Below, in pieces: positions 1 to 11,295 of a stretch of DNA of 64,000 nucleotides. Made by a program: the position numbers and the translations under genes. This DNA comes from Saposhnikovia divaricata (lineage: Eukaryota > Streptophyta > Magnoliopsida > Apiales > Apiaceae): contig CM071600.1 in the NCBI GenBank assembly GCA_036435485.1, positions 158,794,546-158,858,545 on the forward strand. Reading direction: 5' to 3'. Below the pieces are notes generated by a model, which was not told the DNA's origin, made no database searches, and saw only the letters and a list, made by a program, of their open reading frames with translations. Position 1 is the stretch's first letter. Each line of letters starts with the position of its first letter.

Positions 1-2
1 AT

Positions 3-224
3 AACACTAGTGCAATTGCAATATCACAGAATCCAGTGCAGCATTCTAGAACCAAGCACATAGACATCAGAAACCATTTCATCAGGGAGCATGTGATGGA
101 AGGCACTGTGGAACTGCATTTTGTTCCTAGTGAAAAACAGTTGGCAGACATTTTTACTAAAGCTTTGGATGAAGCAACCTTTTCAAGGTTGGTAAGTGAG
201 CTTGGTATGTTAAATTTCACATGA
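3..224 (+). CDS. Ty1/copia polyprotein, C-terminal end of RNase H (partial)
   Basis: The reading frame is open from the window edge (codon at 3) to a TGA at 222-224. It shows the conserved end of plant copia RNase H: a run containing SAIAISQNP, then SRTKHIDIRNHF, then QLADIFTKALDE and a closing ELGMLNF. This domain cuts the RNA strand of the RNA-DNA hybrid during reverse transcription, inside the virus-like particle. The rest of gag-pol lies left of the window. The aspartate in HIDIR is present and no break is visible in this piece. The extra ORF at 872-2989, the PPT and the LTR that follow on the same strand belong to the same element. Family assignment is firm. Lineage (Sirevirus-like) is inferred from the motif wording and the extra ORF. 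Confidence 0.9.
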   Translation, partial: NTSAIAISQNPVQHSRTKHIDIRNHFIREHVMEGTVELHFVPSEKQLADIFTKALDEATFSRLVSELGMLNFT

Positions 225-502
225 TCTTTTAAAATGTCTGTTCAATTTATTGCAGCCAGTGAATTTCATTCTCTGGATTTTGTTTGTTTTATTTGCTTAT
301 CTGCATGATTATTCTGGAGATATCATTGTAGCATAATTAAATAAATATTTTATTGACATATATCAATTAATGATATTTTGTTAATTTTATGTCTATTTAA
401 TTGTGAGTTTATCTGATTATTATGGATTAATTCTTGATTTATTGCGTGATTATTTTTTAATCCATAATAATTAGAAGTATTATATATGTGTATATGTATA
501 TA

Positions 503-566
503 GGCTGATAGGTTTCGGTGATAAGATGTTTTTCGGCTGACAGGTTTCAGTGATAAGATATTTTTC
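503..566 (+). repeat. 32-bp tandem repeat, two units plus a decayed third
   Basis: Units start at 503 and 535, each beginning GGCTGAYAGGTTTCRGTGAT. A third start (GGCTAATTAGG) at 567 soon diverges. The repeat sits about 100 bp upstream of the TATA-like box at 661. Confidence 0.7.
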
Positions 567-660
567 GGCTAATTAGGTTGTTAGTGAGAAATTATTGAAC
601 GGTGTTATTTTTTCAACATAGCCTGTCACTGTAACACCTAACCCACTAAACCTTGAAACC

Positions 661-668
661 TTATAAAT
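661..668 (+). promoter_or_regulatory. TATA-like box upstream of the additional ORF
   Basis: TTATAAAT lies about 204 nt before the ATG at 872, inside the element and away from the LTR promoter. It is a candidate internal promoter; no transcript evidence is available from sequence alone. Confidence 0.35.
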
Positions 669-871
669 GATGAGTTTTTGTTTGTGTTTAACAACATCAT
701 TTTTCAGATATACAGAGTATATACACACGATTGCTGAATATTTCGAGCTTTAATCGGAAAGATCTCCCAAATCTAGCTGGTGGTTTCTAGATCGGATTTC
801 ATATTCTTGCTTTATACATCATCCTTTATAAAAACTAACCCTTGTTTTTGAATTTCCTCAAAGTTTTGAAA

Positions 872-2989
872 ATGGCATTGCAGGGAAGCTTTTTAATTGC
901 TAAAGTTAATCCTATTTCCATTCAGCATATCGAAACCATTCAGGATGAGCAATTTCGGGCTTGGACATAATTTCTGAATGAACATTCATTAATTCGCTAT
1001 GCTTTAGTTACACCAGTACAGCTTAACCATGATGCATTGCGTGAACTATATTGCAGTGCGGTTAACACTTCTGGACAGGACGGGTGTGCATTCACATATC
1101 GACTATTTGGCAGGTCGATTAGGGTCACTGAATGAGATGTTAATCGAATTCTTCATTTTCCTATGGAAAATCTTGTTTCTGATCCTACACCTGAACAGAT
1201 TGAAATGTTCTTTCATTTTATAAGGTACCAAGATGGCAATTTCAATACTGGTAATCTTTCTAGAACATTTCTAACCCAGTATTGGAATTTCTTCTTTCAC
1301 ACTCTTAACCATGTTTTTTCTTCAGATAGAACAAATCAAGATCGAATACCTGAATTTATTCAAAAAATAGGGTATGCGATCGCCAATAATTTGAGGATTA
1401 ATTTTGGAAAAATAGTGCTTGGTCAAATCATTTTAAAGATGAAACACTTGGGAAGAAGAGATGTTCGGACTCAAAATGTCAAATGTCTATATCCAAGGTT
1501 TCTACAGCTAATATTAAATGATTTTTTGAATGATGAAGACAGGGTACGCTTGGAAAATGGTCAAAAGGTGGAATGTTCTTACATAAAGACGAATGTAATT
1601 AATTACATAAGCAGAAAGAACTATACGAATGTGCCTACAGTCCTAACTGAATATCTAAAGACTGTCCCATTTCCGTTGTTACCAAGACTAGTGAGAGCAG
1701 GTATACGACAAGGTAATATTTCAATCTCTGCTATTCCAACCTCTGTATTTCCTGTTGTGTCACAGGAAATACAGTTTCTACAGCCCCTAGTGGCCATCTT
1801 ACCCGACCAAGAGCAGGAAATCCTACCGACTCTAACATAGGTCGAAGACCCCATTCTACAAATGCAAACACAAACACAACAAACTCCTACACCTCAATTG
1901 TCACTTAAACGACCACCCATCAACACTTTTGAGGGAGATAGTGCCTCAGCAGCACCACATAAGGAGTTAGTTACATCAGCCGCTCTACCTCATTCTAAAC
2001 GGAGTAAACCCAATGAACCTGAGGTAATGGCAACTGTTAGTAAAACAATTCTTTCCTATCCAATGAGTGAAAATGTAAACGAGGTTGAATTGATGGGAGC
2101 AACTATCTTGAGTTCCATTTCACGGAACATAAGAGTGGTTGATGATCTTTCTAAAGATCAAATGCCTTCACAAGCATCCGAGGTGGAATTACCTACCTCA
2201 ATAACTGCTGGTGAATCTTCCATTTTACGGAAAGATCCATCGGTAGGTGGTTCTTTTATGAACCAAGTGTCTTCACAGACATACGAGGGAAACTTGGGTT
2301 TTGTGCCATTTAATCGATTCAAGTTTAACCTCCCAGAAGGAAAATCTCTGGATCTCTTTCGAGATTTACCACTCTTTACCAGTGGTCGGTAACTCGCTAA
2401 ACGCGAGGACGGAAGCTCACGAACTTTCATTGCACCATTCGTGACCTTTGAAAAATGGGCTAGGATGATTTCATTTATAGGTACACATATCGGTGGAAGC
2501 TCTAGAGGAGAGTTGAGGGAAACACGAACAGAACATGTAAGTGTAACCCAAACCACTAAACCGAGTGAATATAGAGTGTTGAGTGAAACACCTGTAGAAC
2601 ATACAAGTGAGCAACCTACTCAACCACATGCACCTGTAACTAGAAATGAATACAACGGACTCCTTACACGGGTCCAAAAAATGGAGAAAGAGTTGCCAAA
2701 TATCTGTAAGTCCATTGCAGAAATAAAAAATTTGCAACTTATTCAACATGATGTATTCCAGGTTCAATTGAATACCATGGCAACCCAGTTAAAAGATGCA
2801 ATCAACTCCTTGGTAAAGCCATCTTCGTCTAATTTACCAACTCCACATCCTACTACTCTGGAGGATAACCCAACTGAGGGGGAGAAGTTGGATGATCAAG
2901 AAAAATCTACTAGGCGTAAGGGCAAAGAAAAGGTTGTTGACATGGAATTAACTTTATTTTGGGAAAGGAAAAGCAAATGGGAGTATTAG
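872..2989 (+). pseudogene. Copia additional ORF (env-like/aORF), broken by four in-frame stops
   Basis: A single frame of 706 codons runs from ATG 872 to TAG 2987-2989. It is interrupted only by TAA 968, TGA 1133, TAG 1838 and TAA 2390, and I see no frameshift. The part at 1163-1840 holds a block around RTFLTQYWNFFFHTLNHV and a later LYPRFLQLILNDFL. These resemble the extra ORF found downstream of pol in many asterid and other plant Sirevirus-like copia elements; the function of that protein is unknown. The middle (about 1850-2390) is Ser/Thr/Pro-rich. About 2640-2820 looks like a coiled coil (TRVQKMEKEL, then heptad-like), followed by a basic KSTRRKGKEK patch. There is no clear signal peptide or membrane segment, so the label env-like refers to position only. 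Start choice: it is the first ATG after the leader and in frame with all the rest. Confidence 0.75.
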
Positions 2990-3199
2990 TGCTATGTGGA
3001 AAGAAAGCAAGGTAAACTTGAAGATATGTTCAGTCTAGAGGAACAATTTGTCTTGTACTTGCTCAAATTTTAGAAATCTGGAAAATGTATATATGATCCA
3101 GAATGTGCTGTAATATTATTTATCTTTGTATTTCATTTTTGTTTTTTGTATCAGTTGAGTTATCCTCTAGGAATTTGCGTGTTAAACCCTAACAATCAA

Positions 3200-3210
3200 A
3201 TAGGGGGAGA
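3200..3210 (+). other. Polypurine tract of the + strand copia element
   Basis: The tract ATAGGGGGAGA comes directly before TTGTAAAGC, the usual arrangement of a PPT followed by an LTR opening in TG. It would prime plus-strand DNA synthesis. The 210 bp between the end of the additional ORF (2989) and this site hold no gene. Confidence 0.8.
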
Positions 3211-3685
3211 TTGTAAAGCATAATGTAATGTAATATGTAATAGAGACATATATAACTCAACTAGGATAAAAGATAAATAATATTAACTCTATACAGGGAT
3301 CGTGAAATTTGAAAAATAGGCATCAACAAGGATCAAGTCGCTGAAAGAAGTTCATTAACATGATCAAGCCTCAGTGACAAAATAAGATGTACAGACGATT
3401 CAGTTGAAGGGCCAAAAGATTCCAGTGATAAAGTTTTTATGGTTGCACAATTCTTAGCAGTGTTCTTAAAGACATGATACGAAGACCACGAGTGAATTTT
3501 AGTCGTCTGTGAACCAGACCAGTTGCACTAGGCGTCAACACTTCACAAAGGAATCGAAGTATCTAACCAAGAAAAACTGTTAAGAGGTATGATTGAGTTT
3601 AGAGCAGTATTGATATTCTCTAGTTAGTTGGAAGCTGAATATTTAAGGATGTCAAATTAAGAAGAAAATGAATAGTATTCGAAAT

Positions 3686-3816
3686 TACTATTCATATGAA
3701 TAGTATCCCAAATTACTATTCATATGAATAGTAACTGAAATTACTATTCATATGAATAGTAACTAAAATTACTATTCATATGAATATAACCGAAATTACT
3801 ATTCATATGAAAAGTA
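3686..3816 (+). repeat. Array of 20-bp palindromes on a 28-bp period in U3
   Basis: TACTATTCATATGAATAGTA is its own reverse complement. It occurs perfectly at 3686, 3714 and 3742, and in decayed form at 3770 and 3797. Spacing is 28, 28, 28 and 27 bp. The centre CATATG is an E-box-type hexamer. The array lies about 150-280 bp upstream of the LTR TATA box. Confidence 0.9.
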
Positions 3817-3968
3817 AATAAAAGCAGGTGGGATGAAAAACAAAAGCAGTGGGACAATATTACTTTTTGAAAGTTGTAGCTTTTGAATATTCAGCTGGAT
3901 TAAAAAAACAGCCAGCACGTATCATCATCAGTTACGTAATATTAGCTGCATAGTGATTTTTTATAACA

Positions 3969-3976
3969 TATAAATA
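3969..3976 (+). promoter_or_regulatory. LTR TATA box
   Basis: TATAAATA is followed after about 25-30 bp by CAAAACACACCTCAACACCC and a CT-rich tract, a plausible transcription start for the LTR. Confidence 0.65.
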
Positions 3977-4209
3977 GGCCTGTTGTATTTCATTTTCAAA
4001 ACACACCTCAACACCCAACTCTCTCTTCTCTCTCTTATATCTTCTCTGTGTAAGCTGCTAGACAGTCCATCTAGTAGGAAAGTCGGCTTAGCCCGCTTTC
4101 AGGAAGTGTCGGGTAGAAGGTCCTCGTGCCTAAACTATCCTTAGGAGTGTTCTGTTTTGAAGCTAATCCATTGGATTAGAAGTTGTAACACCCCTTCGAG
4201 TTTATTATC

Positions 4210-4215
4210 AATAAA
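4210..4215 (+). terminator. LTR polyadenylation signal
   Basis: AATAAA lies about 240 bp downstream of the TATA box and about 80 bp before the LTR end, where a plant LTR R/U5 signal is expected. Confidence 0.5.
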
Positions 4216-4293
4216 GATATATTCTTGGAATTATTTTTTATTTTTGGTAGTATCATATTCAATCCCCCTTCTACGATACTTCGGGACCTAATA

Positions 4294-5722
4294 GTCTTTA
4301 TGCATAAAAATTATATAATCTTGTCTTTTAAGGAAACCAATATATGCTGTTTTATTTTTAAAAGACACAAACTCCTGACTTCGCAGTAATTAAGAAAGAA
4401 AGATATATTTTATTAAATATATACTAACACTAATGATTTGTATATAAGCAAAATTTACTTAGAATAAATCCTAAGTAATATCATTAGAGCTAATATATAT
4501 ATCACAATCAGTTTACAATAAAGTGTCAGAGCAACCATCAATTGTTAGTGAACAAATATTTTACTATTTGACACCAACTATTAATATTTGTCAAACACTT
4601 TACAATGCAAGTAATTGTGTTTGTGATCATTTTACCAAAATTAAATTATGAGCAAATAAAACATATAATTGCTTTAAATCATAATTTAACTAAGATAAAA
4701 ATGATCATTGTTAAATACTAAATATTCAATGATACCAATTATTAGATAAATTCAATTCAGTGAAGATTGAATTGTTACATTGAATACCAATTGACAGAAT
4801 AAATATTAGTATCTAACTACTTATGACTATCATTCACTGACATTCATAAGTACGAGGAACTGGTTGACAAGAAATACACAAGTTCTTTAGATGTAACATT
4901 TCAAACTTATGACTTCGAGACAACTCCTCGATAATAAAAATTGTTAACTCCTAACAACTGCTAATTATAGGTAAACTTGGTTCAATAAGTAAGACTCGAT
5001 TACCAAAGCTGTCTTGTCTGGAATCTTTAGAAAAAATATTCTAAGTCCAATACACCTTGATCCATTGTATATACCATTTATTATCAAAGTGATTAGAAAC
5101 TTGCAAATAAGCATAAAAATTATTCCAAGTAACTAAACAATGGCCACTTTAGATATTTCAATATCCATAGTTCTACTTAGAGAATTTTCATACCGTGTAT
5201 AGTAATATGAGTGAATTGTAAAAGATATAACAATGATTACTTAGAGGAGTTATAAGTAATTTCACACATACCAATACATCTCACAATTAGTTAGTAAATA
5301 AAATTCTAACTAAATATCATTAACTGATACAAGTCAAAACTTCAATACAACCAATTGTTAGAAATGTGATATTAACTTTAGTGAATTTCAGATAATGGAG
5401 CATTGATAAATTCACTAGAATTAACATCTCACAACTAGTTGAAGACCAACACAGATTAGGTCCAAATTAGTTATGTTATATATTTATTTTAATAAATATG
5501 AGGTACATAGCAAATACTTATATTGAATTGCTTCAGGTTCTATAAGTCATATTAATCAAAATAAATAATTAAATAAATAAACACTAAATCTCTATGAGTT
5601 AGATTTTAGCATTTAAGTATTTAAATTATCCTTAAATAATAACCACTGAAATATATTGCAATTATACACATGGCAATTATCTAACAGATAATTCTCAGCG
5701 TGAGGTCTGGATGTAAATAAGT
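4294..5722. other. AT-rich non-coding stretch, unassigned
   Basis: I see no ORF with recognisable motifs on either strand and no LTR ends. Many short direct and inverted words recur, such as CATAAGTACGAGG and its near-complement CTTATGACTTCGAG. Because the - strand RNase H tail at about 5960-6050 reads leftwards into this stretch, it may be the 3' non-coding part of that older copia element, truncated by the + strand element. That is inference. Confidence 0.3.
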
Positions 5723-5922
5723 TCACAAGTCCTTTCAATACGGACAATTGAATACTTATGACTCATTTATGAATTGCTTATAATGAATTCACAAGTCCTT
5801 TCAATACTGACAATTGAATACTTGTAAAATCATTTAAGAATTACTTATAGTAAAAGCACAAGTCCTTTCAATACGGACAATTGAATACTTGTGAGCTTAC
5901 TTAAGAATTACTTAACAGATGG
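5723..5922 (-). repeat. 67-bp tandem repeat, three units
   Basis: Units begin CACAAGTCCTTTCAATAC at 5723, 5790 and 5857, exactly 67 bp apart, and decay towards 5922. Each unit contains CACAAGT near its start and ACTTRTG further in, so short stems are possible. It lies just downstream (in element sense) of the degenerate - strand copia RNase H. Confidence 0.85.
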
Positions 5923-5952
5923 GATTTACAAATCATATAGCCTTACCAAAAT

Positions 5953-6050
5953 CCCAAGTTTACAAACCTATCTTGAAAAATTAATTTCATCAAGTGATTT
6001 AGCAAACATGTCTGCAAGTTAATCTTAATTAAAGACATGCTCTCGAAATA
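5953..6050 (-). pseudogene. Copia RNase H C-terminal remnant, copy 1
   Basis: The complement reads NLQTCLLNHLMKLIFQ in one frame and pieces of QLADMFAKSLDEINFSR in another, matching the end of copia RNase H (compare QLADIFTKALDE at 3-224). The frame is lost just after. A near-identical piece recurs at 12587-12680 because of the tandem duplication. Confidence 0.6.
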
Positions 6051-6195
6051 ATTGATACCTTATGCAAGATGCTTAGTCCTTGAGTGTTCCACAGAGTTGT
6101 TGGAGATGAATTTGATTCCTTATGTTCTCTTGCTTTCGTACAACTCATTTGATCTGTCTCTATGCAGCAAAACATGTCAGAACTGATGTCTCTTA

Positions 6196-6200
6196 GGTAC
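6196..6200. repeat. Target-site duplication GGTAC, left copy
   Basis: GGTAC directly precedes the solo LTR and is repeated at 11296-11300 after it. The related undisrupted copy near 12820-12850 has a single GGTAC at the same point. Confidence 0.95.
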
Positions 6201-6528
6201 TGTAACACCCCCAGATCCGGGGTCCGGGATCCGGTGGTTACGGTTTCCAATTCTGTCCACAACAATTGAACTTTCCTTAATCATAAAATAAATTACGTCT
6301 CTATAACCCAACACAACAATATAAAACACACCCGTTATAGTCCCAGAGATGAAATCAGAGTAACAATCAAATTTTTATTAATCACATTATGAGTTCTTAC
6401 AATCCAAAAGAATTTCAATATAATACATACTCTTTGCCATCCATTTACATAAGTCATACTAGACCATATTCTTGGTACTGAGAGAATAAATATACCCTAC
6501 CAATAGCTTCTTCTTCCGCTCTGGTAGT

Positions 6529-6570
6529 CTCATCGTCCTCGCCCGCGTCGAGTGCGCCTTGTGCGAGTCA
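6529..6570 (-). CDS. Short arginine-rich reading frame in the solo LTR (14 codons)
   Basis: On the - strand, ATG at 6570 opens MTRTRRTRRGRGR and ends TGA at 6529. The 42 bases are identical to 23511-23552 and 33638-33679 in the two LTRs of the complete element. It could be the remains of a gag start inside the LTR transcript, a small upstream ORF, or chance. No coding function is shown. Confidence 0.3.
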
Positions 6571-7559
6571 TCTGGTCTAGCTGTTGTTGTGATATAATAA
6601 TAAAGCAAGGGTGAGCAATAGCCCACCAACAATAATATATAACTGAACAATAATGTATAACAGTTCAAAAGTATCTTTCAAACCATATGCCATGCATTTA
6701 CGGAAATGATGCCAGTATAATATGAACGATGAAGTTATAAGGTAACTTAAAGTATTTGTTTGTAGAAATATCTGCTACATCAAAGTAAGCGAGATATTCT
6801 TATTGTTATTAAGAAGAGGAACTTGCAAGAAAAGGTTGCAATTCCAGTTATGACCCTTTTCCAACTCTGCCAACAGTAATCATGTTGCAGGAAATAAATA
6901 AATTTGGATGATGAACCAATGATGGAGTATTCACCGCGCCCGCTGTTCCAATCTTGATGATCAGTCGAGATCGTACAGCTCAATTTAGATTTACTACCGG
7001 TAGAAGGAAGAACTGAAGGCTTTACTTGTATACCGCCTTACTAGCTCTCCCCGGCCAACGGTTGGGCCAAAGGGGATGGACCGGCGCTACTCGGCCTCTT
7101 ACACGACTCCTAGTTCAAATAGAATTCATGATTCTGAATGTAACGTTCGTCCCCCTTTCCCCAAGTATAATACTTGTTGATAAGACTCCACAAAGTAGTC
7201 GTATCTAGTTGGAAAGGAAAGTTTACCAATAACTCCCAAGCTATTACTTGGTAACGGATATCAACTTGTTCCTGTAATCTTACCCCTCGAAAGATGAGAA
7301 GGTAAGCAACGACTTAATAAGTCAACAGCACCCGAGTTGCGAGTGAAGGGAATACTTTATGACCGGGAAGTCGACAAGATAAATAACATTTTCCAAGTAA
7401 GGTTCCCTTATTATTAAGGAGATAGACTCAAAGAAGAATGATGTCTGAGAACCTTTCTTGATATAAGATTAATAATAATATGACTCCGAGATATTTTCTG
7501 TAATAATCGAAGAAGATAAACCTTATCGAGATTATTCTAAGTATGGAATAAATATTCAG

Positions 7560-8210
7560 AGAATATTTAATGAGTTAAAATATTTAAAGAATATTTGGGA
7601 ATATGAAAGAATATCTTTAATCAGAGTATTTCTCAAAATAATCCCTGAAGAAATATCAGGAGGATATTTATTGAATAAATAAATATTTAAATGAATATTC
7701 AAAACAATATTCATTAATTAATAAGACCCGAAAAGATTATTTAAGGTAATATTCATAATTAATTAGGAATTTAAATGAATATTCAAAAGTAATATTCATT
7801 TAATGAATAATATCCTAAATGAATATCAAGTAATATTCATTTAGTAATCCAAGCCTTAAGGAATATTCGAGATAATATTCGATAATTAAATCAAGCTTCA
7901 GATGAATATTAAAATAATATTCATCAAGTATTTAATATCTTAAATGAATATTCAAAAGTAATATTTTTTTAATAAAATAATATTCTAAAAGAATATCCAA
8001 ATAATATTCATTTAATAGTCTCATCTTTAGAAGAATATTCGAAATAATAGTCGATAATCAATTCGACTCTGAATGAATATTGAGAAATATTATTCGTTGA
8101 ATAGTTACGTTCAAATCATTATTTGAAGCAAGGATCGTTAAAATAATTAGTCTCGAACGAATATTCAAATAATATTCGTCGCCCAAATAATAGAAAATAT
8201 TTACTTAAAT
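7560..8210 (-). repeat. AATATTC/GAATATT palindrome-rich block in the solo LTR
   Basis: Dozens of short overlapping inverted repeats made from AATATTC, GAATATT and AATGAATATT fill about 650 bp. The same block recurs in both LTRs of the complete element. Confidence 0.75.
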
Positions 8211-10935
8211 ATTTTCCTCCGAGGTAATCTCGATATATCAAGAAATATTGACTCCCGATCTATATTCGATGAATAAGATATATGCGCCCTTCTCTGAGGG
8301 TCTTACAATAACCGGCTTATAACTGATGTATAACTATCTAGCTTATAAGCCAACAATAACATTCAGGGAACAAGTATATCAATTCAACTTGAAAGTAGGC
8401 ATGCATGCAATGGCATATGTATATCAGCAATCATATATATATATTTATTCAATCACAACAACAGCCTAAAAGAAGGGAATTGAAACTTGCCTGGTAGTCG
8501 AGTACGGTAAGGGGTAGTGGTAGCGGGTCCCGGTTCAGCTTGGTGATCTATAAATAGCCAAGGCATTCGGGATTAATCACTTAACATATTAAAAGTTAAG
8601 TTATACTTAATTCGAAACACGTTCTCGAGTTATCTCGTTATACCCCTTTTAGTGGATTACTTTTATCACTGATCCGACCCGACATTCGTTCGTTAATACG
8701 ACATGTCATTGTACTTATACTTGGGACATACTTAAGTCATATGAGTTCTAAAGTCGATCGTTACGAACCAATACTATACTCCGAGTTTTATCGCCCGTTT
8801 TCTAAGTGTTTTACCGAAGTTATAAAAGAGTCGTCTTTTAGGGGTTCGTTCGCGTTTAACCTCGACTCGAACATTTTTAATAAATCGAAAAATGATCCTT
8901 TTGACATACGGTTTTATTTCACACCTTCCTTTTTACCTCTAGTATTTATTTACCAAGATTCGCCATGACGTTACATAGTTTACGAGGGTTCAATTACAGT
9001 TACGAACTTTCGTTTACGGATTCGAACTACTTTTAGTAATTTGGTCATAAATCCTAAACCGTAAGTCCGTTTCACATGATCTTTATATCAAAACGAAGCT
9101 TAGAACAATACCTATCCTATCATGGCAGATAAGGCCGCTGGACAGTAGGGGTTCGACATGGAAAATGGCATACAAAACATGGTATTGTAAAATCGGGCAT
9201 TATAACGGCTGTAAATCGAATATCTACCAATTTCGAATCTTCCCATAAGCATAGTATCCAATCCAAACAACATATACATGACTTATATACATGAACTGAG
9301 GCCAAGCAATGCCTTTCCATTCATCTAGCTGTTTACATCATTAATCCAAAATCCATGCATAATCATGCTTATAATCTTAACATAACCATAACTAAGTTAT
9401 AACTATCATAAACATGCTTAAACCTCAAACAAGGGTTAGGGTTTCAAGAGCTTTATACCTTCCTTGGAGTGTGTAAAGACCTTGCTAAGCTTTGCATAGT
9501 CCTTGTATACCCATAACCAAGCTTAGATCATCCTAGAAATCAAGAAAATCAAGAGTTGTTCTTGAAAATCACTATTCACCCTAGTCTTTGATGATTTCTT
9601 TGAAAATGGAAACAAGAGAGTTTGGCTTTGAAATTTTTAGGGGATCACTTTTAGGAAATGTAAGACTCACCATAATTTTTACAAGATCAAGAGATGGTGG
9701 GAAGAGGGGTTTTGATTTTGGAATTAAGAGCATAAGCCGAATGGTATTTTTCATGAGAATGGTGGAGTTGTTTTGTGTTTTTGCTTGGCTAACCTCTTGC
9801 TCCCATCTTGAATTATTGAGATATTATCTCATAAAGTAGCTTTATTAAAGCTAGTATGTCATGCATGAGGTAATTTCAAGAGACAAGTGTTGGTTTTTTA
9901 GTGGATGGATGATGGAATGAACTAAGTACTTGGTTTTGATTCTAAGTGTGCTAGTTGCTTAAGTAACTACTTGGTTGCTAGATATTTTCTACTAGCACAT
10001 GCATGCATCTTGATTCCCGGCTTGTTTCTGTGTCCGGTTATTGCCCGTTTCGATTGATCGTTCGTGAGAATATTTCACGGATTCCTAATTAGGGTTTACC
10101 GGGAATCCTCTTTAATAATAATACTTTCATTCTCCATCTTTCATTCTAACTTTCCAATTTATATTCCTTAAATCCATTCGTTAAATACTTAAGGCTATCA
10201 GTGTCCAGGGAACTCTCGGAGAAAATAAAAGTGCGGTTTTCCAGAATCCGACAGCTTTTACATACACTTATTTTCCCCCTGGATCACTAATACGAACTCG
10301 GAAATCCGTTCCGAATACTTCTATATAGTGTCGTCTCATATTATTATATACTCCCACCACAACACTATTCATTCTGTATTCTTTACTTGTTCTCTTAGGG
10401 TTGTATAATTGTCCGTATTCTCTTTCGATGGTTCCTTAACCTTTTTACGGAACTACTGGATTAATCGTTACCGATCTGGATGACATGAGAATATTCTCCT
10501 GCTTGAAATTGCCATATCTTATTCCCTTAGAAGATAGATTATTCTTACCTATGTTGTTACCCTTTAGCATTCTTCAAGACATAGAAATAATAAAGTCGAA
10601 TTCCATTCATTCTTTCCTAATATCAATTATTACATTGTAGCCATAACCACTCCTCAGTGGTTTCCTACCTTCATTCTTAAATCAATATAATAACATCCCA
10701 AAATATCAAATCCTCAAAGTTAATATCTCAATTCTTGGATTATAATAATATTTAATCCACTGTCCGGTAAAATATTATACCGAAAAGAATTTGGAATTTC
10801 TGAATTCCGATCGTCTCTGCATTCACTTATTTCCTCCGCGTATTACTAATATGACTTCGAAACATCCATATCACGTCCCGTACATAGGGTGGAGTGAAAA
10901 GTTTTCCAACTTACAAAATCACTATTCATCCACCA

Positions 10936-11036
10936 AATTACTATGCACGTACAGGAAACACTATGCACGTACGGGAAATACTATGCACGTACGGGAAATA
11001 CTATGCACGTATGGGGAACACTATGCACGTACTCAT
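10936..11036 (-). repeat. 20-bp ACGTG-core repeat array, five units, solo LTR
   Basis: Units of the form CTATGCACGTACGGGAAAYA repeat every 20 bp, five times including the first variant. On the LTR sense strand the core reads TACGTGCATAG. The LTRs of the complete element carry nine units. Confidence 0.9.
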
Positions 11037-11295
11037 TTCCCTTCAAGGATCCATTAGCTCCTTTCTGGATGGTAGATTATTCTTATCTAGGTCCTCAACC
11101 ATCGAATTAATCTATTCTGACAATATACCAATGCATCAGGATCATTGTCCAAAGCAATGTCCATTCATTACAATCATTGTTCTTTGAAACCACCATTCAT
11201 TAAAGCTGGTGACCTTGTTGTCGGAATCATTGTTTCTCATTTTATCATTACTTAATAAAAAGTTTTAATTATATCCAAAATTTGGGGTTCTTACA

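Larger units (their letters stand above)
225..871 (+). promoter_or_regulatory. Spacer and leader between copia pol and the additional ORF
   Basis: This 647-bp AT-rich non-coding stretch separates the RNase H stop from the ATG of the additional ORF. It contains a 32-bp direct repeat (503 and 535), a TATA-like TTATAAAT (661-668), and about 200 nt of leader-like sequence before the ATG at 872. I see no gene in it. The TATA position would suit separate transcription of the downstream ORF, but that is inference. Confidence 0.45.
3212..4293 (+). mobile_element. 3' LTR of the + strand copia element
   Basis: The LTR starts TGTAAAGC after the PPT and ends CCTAATA, probably a mutated CCTAACA. That gives about 1082 bp. 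The internal order fits an LTR: a U3 with a palindrome array (3686-3816), TATAAATA (3969-3976), a CT-rich downstream stretch typical of plant transcription starts, and AATAAA (4210-4215) ahead of a U5-like end. The 5' LTR lies outside the window, so neither TSD nor divergence can be checked. The left end is firm. The right end could be off by a few bases. Confidence 0.75.
6201..11295 (-). mobile_element. Solo gypsy LTR, 5095 bp
   Basis: Terminal TGTAACACC...TTCTTACA is flanked by the 5-bp TSD GGTAC. Read on the - strand it is homologous over most of its length to the LTRs of the 14.4-kb gypsy element (19616-23881 and 29198-34008). It shares the CGGATCTGGGGGTGTTACA end, the AATATTC-rich palindromic block, the ACGTG array and the arginine-rich short ORF. 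It has no internal region and no second LTR, so it is a solo LTR, presumably left by unequal recombination. It keeps the 472-bp segment that the 5' LTR of the complete element lacks. It differs clearly in the part near 10080-10780, so it comes from a related but distinct subfamily copy. Confidence 0.93.
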
